NCBI GenBank assembly: GCA_036873135.1
Contig: JAPTYO010000013.1
Coordinates: 23,123,901-23,187,900, forward strand
DNA from: Clarkia xantiana subsp. parviflora
Taxonomy: Eukaryota > Streptophyta > Magnoliopsida > Myrtales > Onagraceae
Direction of reading: 5' to 3'
DNA: 64,000 bases
Positions within the stretch are counted from its first letter, which is position 1. The number at the start of each line of letters is the position of its first letter. This document shows positions 57,366 through 64,000 of the stretch, piece by piece. The notes below the pieces were generated by a model. That model ran no database searches. It was not told where the DNA came from and saw nothing but the letters and a program-made list of their open reading frames with translations. A program made the position numbers and the translations under genes.

Positions 57366-59979
57366 ATCTCGTAGAAAATCAGCTGGATCGAAGGGTGAAA
57401 ACCTTGCGTACTGACAGATGTGGAGAATACCTCTTGAATGAGTTTAATAAGTTATGCAATATAAGGGGTATTATCCGTCAAACGACAATCCCTTTACGCC
57501 AAACAGAATGGTGTGGCGCAGCGACGTAATCGTACACTCCTTGACATGGTAAGAACCATGATGTCGCAAGATCAACTTTCGATCTCCTATTGGGGTGATG
57601 CGCCGTTGACTGCCACTCATGTAGTAAACCATGTACCAACAAAATCGGTGGACACGACATCATATGAATTGTGGACTAGTAAATAGGTGGATCTTACCAG
57701 GCTGCACCCTTGGGTCTGCCCATCATACAAGCAAGTTGGGACCTAAAGGATTGAAAAGTATCTTTATTAGATACTCTGAAAACTCTAAGGGATACGTGTT
57801 TGTGGCGGCTCAGGAAAATGGTGGCATGCTCAAACATGAGTCTAGAGATGTTATGTTTGTTGAGGATGAATTTCCTAAGCTTGTTAACATCAAAACGAAT
57901 GAAGTCTTAATAGAACTAGAACAAGATGAAAATGACCAGTTCTCACTTACTTCGATTGGGAGATTTGAGGGTGCAACAACATGAAATGATATGGTAAATG
58001 AGAATGGGGATATTTTCATAATAAATCCAGTGGGAGGAGACAATCCAACCACATAAATCATAGTTGCTCCGGGTGCGAATCAAGTAGAACCTGATCATGA
58101 TCATCTAGTTGCTGAACCGCTGGATGAAAATCCTATAATTTCTCAACTACCTACTGGGGCCAGTGGGAGTGGGACAACCAGCTTGGTTCCTGGTCCGAGA
58201 GACCAAGGAATTCATCTCAGAGGTGGAATCCCGAGACCAATAGTCATCCAAGATAATTTGTAGGAGAAGGTTCTAGTAACGCCTTGGTTCTTATTGGGAG
58301 CATTTTTCCCAGTGGGAGTATAGTTCTAGATGGGAATAATGAGTCTAGACGTAGTCTAAGGCAGAAAACTTCTCCCAATAAGTATTCCATTGAAAGAGGT
58401 GAATTGTTCACCCTGGCTTCGGTTGATGAACCGGTAACGGTCAAGCAAGCTTTGGAAGGTCCTGAATGGAGGAAAGCAATGGAGGAAGAGATCGCCTTTA
58501 AGAAAGCCAATAATGTTTGGAATTAGTTGATTTGCCAGCTAAACGTAGATCAATAGAGGCTAAGTGGGTTCTGAAATTGAAACTCACTGCCGATGGAAAC
58601 GTTGAGCGATATAAAGCTCGACTTGTCGCTAAAGGGTATACCCAACTCCACGGAGTGGACTTTGATGAGACTTACTCACCGACTGTGTGTTACACCACGG
58701 TCCGGGCTATTTTGGCCCTGGTTGCTAACCTCGATCTCGAGCAGTACCAGATGGATGTTAAGACTGCCTTCCTTCATGGGAACCTGGAGGAAGAGATCTA
58801 CATGGAGCAGCTGGAGGGTTTTTCATCCCTTGGAAACAGACGTAAAGTTTGTAAACTCAAAAGATCAATCTATGGTCTTAAACAATCGTCTCGACAATGG
58901 TACCGCAGATTCCACGAGGAAATCGTTGGTAACGGATTCGTGAATCTTCACGAGGATGCCTGCGAGTACATAAAGACCTCATGGTCAAAGTATGATCTTG
59001 ACGTTGTATGTCATGATATACTGATTACCGCGGATGATGTAAGTTACTTGAAAGAATCAAAGTCTTGGTTAGCATCTGTGTTTGAGATGAAAGACATGGA
59101 TGAGGCCACATATATCCTAGACATTGATATTGCTAGAGATCGTGGTGCTCGAAGATTATGTCTTTCCCAGGAAGCCTATATCAACAAGTTGTTGAGAAGG
59201 TTCAATATCATTGATGCTAAAACTGTGGATACGCCATTTGTGTTTGGGTGTGTTCTGTCGAAGCGTGATGGCCCAAAGAACCTGGCAGAGCGTGAACAGA
59301 TGAAAAGTGCAGAGTACATCAGTATGGTAGGAATTCTGATGTACGCAATACAATGGACTCGTCCTGAAGTCTGTTACGATGTGGGTTTGGTAGCGCGTTT
59401 CCAATCAGACCCCGGTTATCAACATTGAAAAGCCGTCGAACGAATTATGAGATATATGAACGGTACGACAGACTACAGACTGTGCTATGAGGGAAGTAAG
59501 CTAGAATTTATAGGATATAGTGACGCCGACCACGGTGGTGATCTAGATGATCGTAAATCTACCTCAGGAGGAGTTTTTCTCCTTGCTAATGCTGCCATCT
59601 CTTGGATGAGCAATAAGCAATCCTGTGTCGCGCTGTCTACTATGGAATCTGAATTCGCAGCTCTCTCAAAGAATGCAGAGGAGGCTATCTGGCTAAAGAG
59701 ACCCATGACTGCCCTGCTTGACGTCGAAGACGGGAGTAAGCCTTTATGTGTTTACTCTGACAGTCAAGCAGCGACAGGGGCAGTTAAGAATCCTAAGTAC
59801 CATAATAGGACTAAACACATTGATATAAAATATAACTATGCGAAAAGTGTGGTAGAGGACAAACTGATCACAATTGAATTCACGCCTTTTGAAACATGGT
59901 TGCGCATCCATTAACTAAACCTTTACGCAAGGATGTATTCGAAAAGCACGTAAAAATTCTTGGCTTGCGCAGGGTTTAG
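57366..59979 (+). pseudogene. pol: C pol remnant: integrase, RT, RNase H
   Basis: Keeps integrase core parts absent from A, M1 and B (CGEYLLNEFNKLC, then in another frame RRNRTLLDMVRTMMSQ), the integrase tail EDEFPKLVNIKTNEVLIELE, and RT from ~58415 to 59428 nearly open (KWVLKLKLTADG, YGLKQSSRQW). The usual YVDD site reads VCHD (~59007), so RT is inactive. RNase H: YSDADHGGD, ALSTMESEF, KHIDIKYNY. Frame changes near 57480, 57985, 58525, 59428, 59890; ends FEKHVKILGLRRV, TAG 59977. Confidence 0.87.
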
Positions 59980-61009
59980 AAGGCTTGTGATGTGTCAGTA
60001 ACATTTTTGAATTCAAATTAATATTTGAATAAAATAATTTCTAATTGAGTTTATGATTTTACGACGTCATAATGACATTATTACATCGGATGGACAGTAT
60101 ATAAACTAGTCATTGAAGCGTAAAAAATCCTAATAAAATATGTCGAATGTGGACCTTGCCATGTCACACGGGCTTGGTCGTCATGATGAAAGGATTCCTC
60201 AGCCATATCAAGACCGACTAAAAACCATAAAATTTCGAAAGATAATCCTGGTTAAGCAAAACGATCATTTAGTTTCGGGGTAACACGACATGATCAAAGT
60301 TTTGCAGATTGCTGTGACGAACTCAGTTCGTCTACCACCACATTCTGGGCTTGATTGGAATCTACGATAGCATATGACATACTGCACGTGCCATGTTCGA
60401 CCATGGGGTCATGCTCAGTTATGTTCGACAAAATCTTTCGAGATTTTAAAGGACACAAACTTCTTCACCTTAAGCGTGTGACTGATCCCGGGTGATGTAT
60501 GAAGGAGCAGCCGAAGTACCCTTACCACTCGGAACTTATATCCAAGGTTGGGCTCGCGTACGAGCGTAGCGCCCGAACAAAAAGTTTAAGTGACCACACT
60601 TTGGGCACCATTTGAGTTTGACTAAGGATATGAGTGATGAGGATGGTCATGCACATCTGTAATTCTCCGACTCTTGTATTCACTAGGTGGCCAACAACCG
60701 AATATTAGTTGAAGGTTGTGAATACTAGTGCTGCCTTGGAGAAGCATCCCTATGTGGAAACTAGGAATTGGAGAATAACAGTTGACCGGGGGTATAACGC
60801 GGCACACAAAAGTTACAGGTTGATAACATGACAGGGAATCAACGTTCCGCTGACACTACAACACTCTTAACCGATGAGTAGCACGATGTCTGTTGTGTCT
60901 GCCGGTCGCACAGAAAACCTTGTATGAACAATACGGGAACACGATTGGATATTGATGTTTTGGTTGACAACATATTAATCGACTCCCTCATTTTTCGGTG
61001 AGTGGGAGC
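59980..61009 (+). other. C 3' UTR
   Basis: Collinear with A 7541-8687 (GTGCCATGTTCGACCATGGGG at ~60390; AACGTTCCGCTGACAC). Ends in GAGTGGGAG before the LTR. No gene. Confidence 0.7.
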
Positions 61010-61559
61010 TGTTAGCATTTGGTGTATATGGGTCGTCGTAATTAGGAGCCCATTAATATAAGCCCAACGAATTAAGTATAATTGAGGTTAGGCGCATAAG
61101 GGCCAAAATCCCTATGAGCCACAATTGGCCCAAAATGGGCACACCCTTTAACTTCAATATTTCAGCTGAAACATGTAGCGAATCCTAGGTGAGTTTTTTT
61201 CACCTCCTCTTATAAATAGGAGGTGTCAGGGATTTCTTAGGGTTGAGCACTCTCTCCCTTTTAGTTGACTAGACGAGAAATCCCTCTACCTAATATATTA
61301 GAGGTTCGAACGAAGGTTTCACAAGACCAAGGAGGTGTCCTGTCACCAGATTGAAAGAGGATTTGCCGTGGAGACAATTGCCTGCAGATTGCTCCTTCAC
61401 CAGAGTTCCTGCAGGACCCGTCCGACAGATCGAGAAATCCATCTGTGACGATCTTGGGCTACAGAAGATAAACTGGCATGTGCTCCCTTCCATTGCGTAA
61501 TTATTTTACGTGGCATGTACACATGTTTAGTCCGTAGTAACTTTCCCCTAAATCCATCA
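61010..61559 (+). repeat. C 3' LTR (550 bp)
   Basis: TGTTAGCATTTGGTG... to AATCCATCA (family CCAACA, one base changed). TATAAATA near 61211. The flank at 61560 is copia E. Confidence 0.82.
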
Positions 61560-61562
61560 TGA

Positions 61563-61860
61563 TTTATATGATGAAGGAGAAGAAAGATGTCTTGACGAAG
61601 TTCAAGGAGTTAAAAAAAAAAAAAAAAAAAAAAGCAATGCGGTCTTCATTTGAAGTGCTTGTGAACCGACCAAGGAGACGAGTATACATTGCGTGAGTTT
61701 GACAAGTTTTGCAAAGAAAACGGGATCTTGCATCAACTTACCATGCTGCAAACCCCACAATCAAATGGAGTCTTCGAGAGGAAGAACCAGACCATCTTGA
61801 ATTTAGTTCGGTGAAAGAGAAAAATATCCCGTATGAATTTTGGGGAGATGATGTTGCTAC
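61563..61860 (+). pseudogene. pol: E integrase remnant, first part
   Basis: Copia integrase core: YTLREFDKFCKENGILHQLT, QTPQSNGVFERKNQTILN, then PYEFWGDDVAT at the solo LTR. An A-run of ~21 bases (61613-61633) disrupts the frame before it, and TGA follows near 61814. Confidence 0.8.
61856..61860. repeat. Solo-LTR target site duplication, left (GCTAC)
   Basis: Exact copy at 62453-62457. Removing one copy and the LTR restores GDDVATADYLLN in the E integrase. Confidence 0.9.
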
Positions 61861-62452
61861 TGTTGGCATTTGGTGAATGGGCCACCATAATATGAGCCAT
61901 TTAATATAAGACAAACAGTTAAAGTTACTGGGTTATGTCACAATATGGATTTTGGGCTAGGCCTAAAATCCCAATTGACTTGAGACGTCCAAAATTGGGT
62001 CTCCTTAATACCTAGGTCGGCCGAAACATGTGATGGTAAAGGAGGTGGGATTCATCCCACCTCCTTATAAATAGGGGCTGTCAGGGATTTATTAGAAGCT
62101 AATCACTCTCTTCTCCTAAGTGTTGAGACAAAAAAATCCCTCCCCCTCTCCACCTACAGTTCGGGCGAACCCCTTAGGGTTCTATGTGCCAAACTGCTTT
62201 GAGCAATTCACCCCAGAGATTCGTCCCTGCTAGGAATCGACAAGAGGCTTTGCTGTGAAGACCATTCCTTGTAGGTGATTCCTTAACCAGAATCCTTACA
62301 GGATCCGTCCGGCGGATCGGAACTTCCCTTGAAGATCTTGGGACTACAGGAAAGCAATTACTGGTATGTGTCTCTATTTCGCTGCATAATTAGATTACCT
62401 GGCATGTTCACGTTTTTTTTATTTCTGTAGTATTTATCCCCTATATCCAACA
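61861..62452 (+). repeat. Solo LTR of the A/B/C copia family (592 bp)
   Basis: TGTTGGCATTTGGTG...CTATATCCAACA, no PBS or internal region, flanked by perfect 5-bp duplications. Typical product of recombination between the two LTRs of one element. Confidence 0.92.
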
Positions 62453-62457
62453 GCTAC

Positions 62458-63217
62458 TGCGGATTATTTGCTCAACATATTTCCTTCAAAGTGGATTAGA
62501 GACATGACACCGAAGGAGGTATGGAACAAGAGGAAGCCGTGCATCAATCATCTTCGAGGCTACGCGTGTGTGGCATATGCAAAATTGTAAGAAGGCTAGA
62601 AATGCGTCATGCTCGGATATGATGAGAATACTAGCGGCTACAAGTTATAAATCTCGTTACAAAAAGGGTTGTGATCTCAAGAGATGTCAAGTTCAATGAA
62701 CATCAAGCATGGAGCTGGGAGATGAATAATGACCAACCAAAGCGAATTATGGAAGTAGAAGAGCCACAAAGAAAAGAAGCCCGGTGTGTAGAAGTTCAAG
62801 AACGAACAATCACCTTCACATTTTAGTACTCAACAAGAAGAAGACGACTCGAGTGAATCGCTGGTGCTAAGGTCAAGGCGGTTCCAGGACGTATACAATT
62901 CCACGCAAGTCGTTGAAGTGAATAACAATGAATTATACAGTAATTTATGTCTCTCCGTAGGATGTGAACGAACAATACACAAAGAAGTCACCAAATAGAC
63001 AAAGTAGAGCAAGAAAAAGATTATGACATTCAAGGATTGTAGAGTGCAAAGACACGGATGGCGTGCGAGTTTTTGACAAAGACAATCGGGAAAATACGAC
63101 CAAGTATACTCGAGTGGTAATACAAATAAACATAAGGAAAGACGAGTCACAATGAGAAGTGATCGTGAACATCATACAAATGACACCAGGAGAATCAAGT
63201 TTATGAGGGAGGGGGAA
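62458..63217 (+). pseudogene. pol: E integrase C-terminus, linker and 3' end
   Basis: Continues ADYLLNIFPSKWIRDMTPKE, VWNKRKPCINHLRGYACVAY and later SRDVKFNEHQAWSW in shifted frames. Then an acidic linker (EEDDSSESLVLRSRRFQD, ~62838-62890). From ~62950 nothing recognisable until the polypurine run GAGGGAGGGGGAA (63205-63217). Confidence 0.7.
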
Positions 63218-63507
63218 TGTTACATATTAAACTTGATTAGTGTTGAAGTTTCTACAAGTTTCTAAAATTGTCTAGGAGTCTTAAATAATTAACAGAGTCT
63301 AGTATAGTCTATGTGTGTAGAAGTATCATAGAGTCAAGAAGTTACTAGAACAAGAAGTCACTAGGAATATCTACTTGTACCTATACATATGTTATGGAAT
63401 GAATTTAAATTCAAATGAATGAGACAAACAACAAAAGTCTCTCATTACCTCTTCACCATTCTCACACACATACACATATTCAAACACCATTACTCACCAT
63501 CTCCACA
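63218..63507 (+). repeat. E 3' LTR (right end approximate)
   Basis: Starts TGTTACATATTAAAC right after a strong polypurine run. The right end is set at CTCCACA (63507) only because it ends in CA; no second copy is in the window to confirm it. Confidence 0.5.
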
Positions 63508-64000
63508 AAGGACTTGCGATCCACAATAGGTTTGACATGAAAAAAAATATACTATGAAGGACAGGAGATTCAGAAGGAAAATGCTCATTTTTAAAGAGAT
63601 CATCTTTTTCTTGGAACAAAAGAAAAGAAATTATTATTCAATACGGGCGTAGAATCTTCATACTCAGGCGAGTACTTGACTACATCAAAGTGGAAGCTTA
63701 GCCGGTTCAATCATGCAGGCCATGAGGCTATGCCAAGTTGGAATCGTAGTAAGAAGGGAAAAGAACTTATTTAATGTCTCAGGTTTACCTCATGTTTCAG
63801 TTTGGTGTTTCAGGATTAAATTGTTGATATGGACTGTCCCAGGTTTCATTTTTGTTAAAATTTGGTGTCTCCGACCGTCTTTTCCTATTCTTACAACCAT
63901 TTCCATCAACCGACTCACCCACTTATAATCCATCACTTTTTACTTTTCACAAAATCGTCAAATTTCACCAAAAGTTAAACATAAAAAAAAAAAAATTCCA
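63508..64000. other. Right flank, nothing recognised
   Basis: No ORF, repeat or RNA gene that I can support; AT-rich with an A-run at the window end. It could be the site into which E inserted. Confidence 0.4.

Larger units (their letters stand above)
35862..61559 (+). mobile_element. C: Ty1/copia, + strand, split by M1 and D
   Basis: Pieces 35862-37414 (leader and unrecognised segment) and 57125-61559 (non-coding, pol remnant, 3' UTR, 3' LTR). The left part with its 5' LTR lies beyond M1, outside the window. The D insertion is supported by duplication AAACC/AAAAC. C keeps part of the integrase core that A, M1 and B lack. Its right flank is copia E. Confidence 0.8.
61560..63507 (+). mobile_element. 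E: copia element of another lineage, right part, degenerate
   Basis: Integrase remnant, linker, polypurine tract and 3' LTR on the + strand; interrupted by a solo LTR. Host of C. The left part is beyond C and M1, outside the window. RT and RNase H are not seen between the integrase remnant and the LTR, so it is internally deleted. Confidence 0.7.

Noticed and set aside
62830..63175. Minus-strand frames with hydrophobic runs near the right end
   Set aside because: They lie opposite the decayed copia E linker and 3' end, with no start context or homology that I can support.
1..64000. A host plant gene, tRNA or rRNA hidden between elements
   Set aside because: Every segment above ~300 bp except 36266-37340, 1-1535 and 63508-64000 aligns to a part of an element present elsewhere in the window or has element motifs. 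No tRNA cloverleaf or rRNA sequence was noticed by eye.

Overview
This is plant nuclear repeat DNA, almost certainly from an angiosperm. It holds several Ty1/copia and Ty3/gypsy LTR retrotransposons nested in one another, one hAT-type DNA element and one solo LTR. I found no host protein-coding gene, tRNA, rRNA or CRISPR array. The plant assignment rests on three things: the copia primer-binding sites TGGTATCAGAGC next to TGTTAG...CCAACA LTRs; gypsy elements with a second RNase H domain (the Tat lineage of plant Ty3/gypsy); and a spliced antisense extra ORF of the kind known from Tat/Retand-type elements. The species cannot be named from this sequence.

Layout, outermost first. E is a degenerate copia element whose right end is at 61560-63507. 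It contains C, a + strand copia present as 35862-37414 and 57125-61559, and a solo LTR at 61861-62452 with a perfect 5-bp target duplication. C contains M1, a minus-strand copia at 9288-35861, and D, a + strand gypsy/Tat at 37415-57124. M1 contains three insertions: A (+ strand copia, 1536-9287, in the M1 3' LTR), G1 (minus-strand gypsy/Tat, 9973-21099) and B (+ strand copia, 25856-33188, inside M1 gag). A is itself cut at its 5' LTR by an unidentified LTR-like element X (1-1535). D contains a 1385-bp hAT-type element (40416-41800) inside pol and G2 (45520-56595), a sister of G1, inside its 3' LTR. Target duplications support the G1, G2, B, D, hAT and solo-LTR insertions. LTR divergence estimated by eye falls in the order expected from the nesting: M1 about 8%, B about 6%, D about 5%, G1 about 2.7%, G2 about 2%.

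Coding content. G1 has a nearly open gag-protease-RT-RNaseH-second RNaseH-integrase frame on the minus strand, with only two stop codons and one frameshift seen. G2 is more damaged and has lost the RT catalytic YVDD by a small in-frame deletion. On the opposite strand, between pol and the 3' LTR, both carry a four-exon gene with its own TATA box. It encodes a domain resembling the 'putative gypsy type transposon' family (Transposase_28) followed by a long coiled coil. This antisense gene and the paired tandem arrays beside it are the most interesting part of the window. The copia family A/M1/B/C has a long leader, a gag with one CCHC knuckle, and a 3' untranslated region of about 1.1 kb. In A, M1 and B the protease and integrase core are replaced by about 0.8-1.1 kb of shared sequence without a good reading frame, which suggests a non-autonomous subfamily. 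None of the elements appears able to move on its own.
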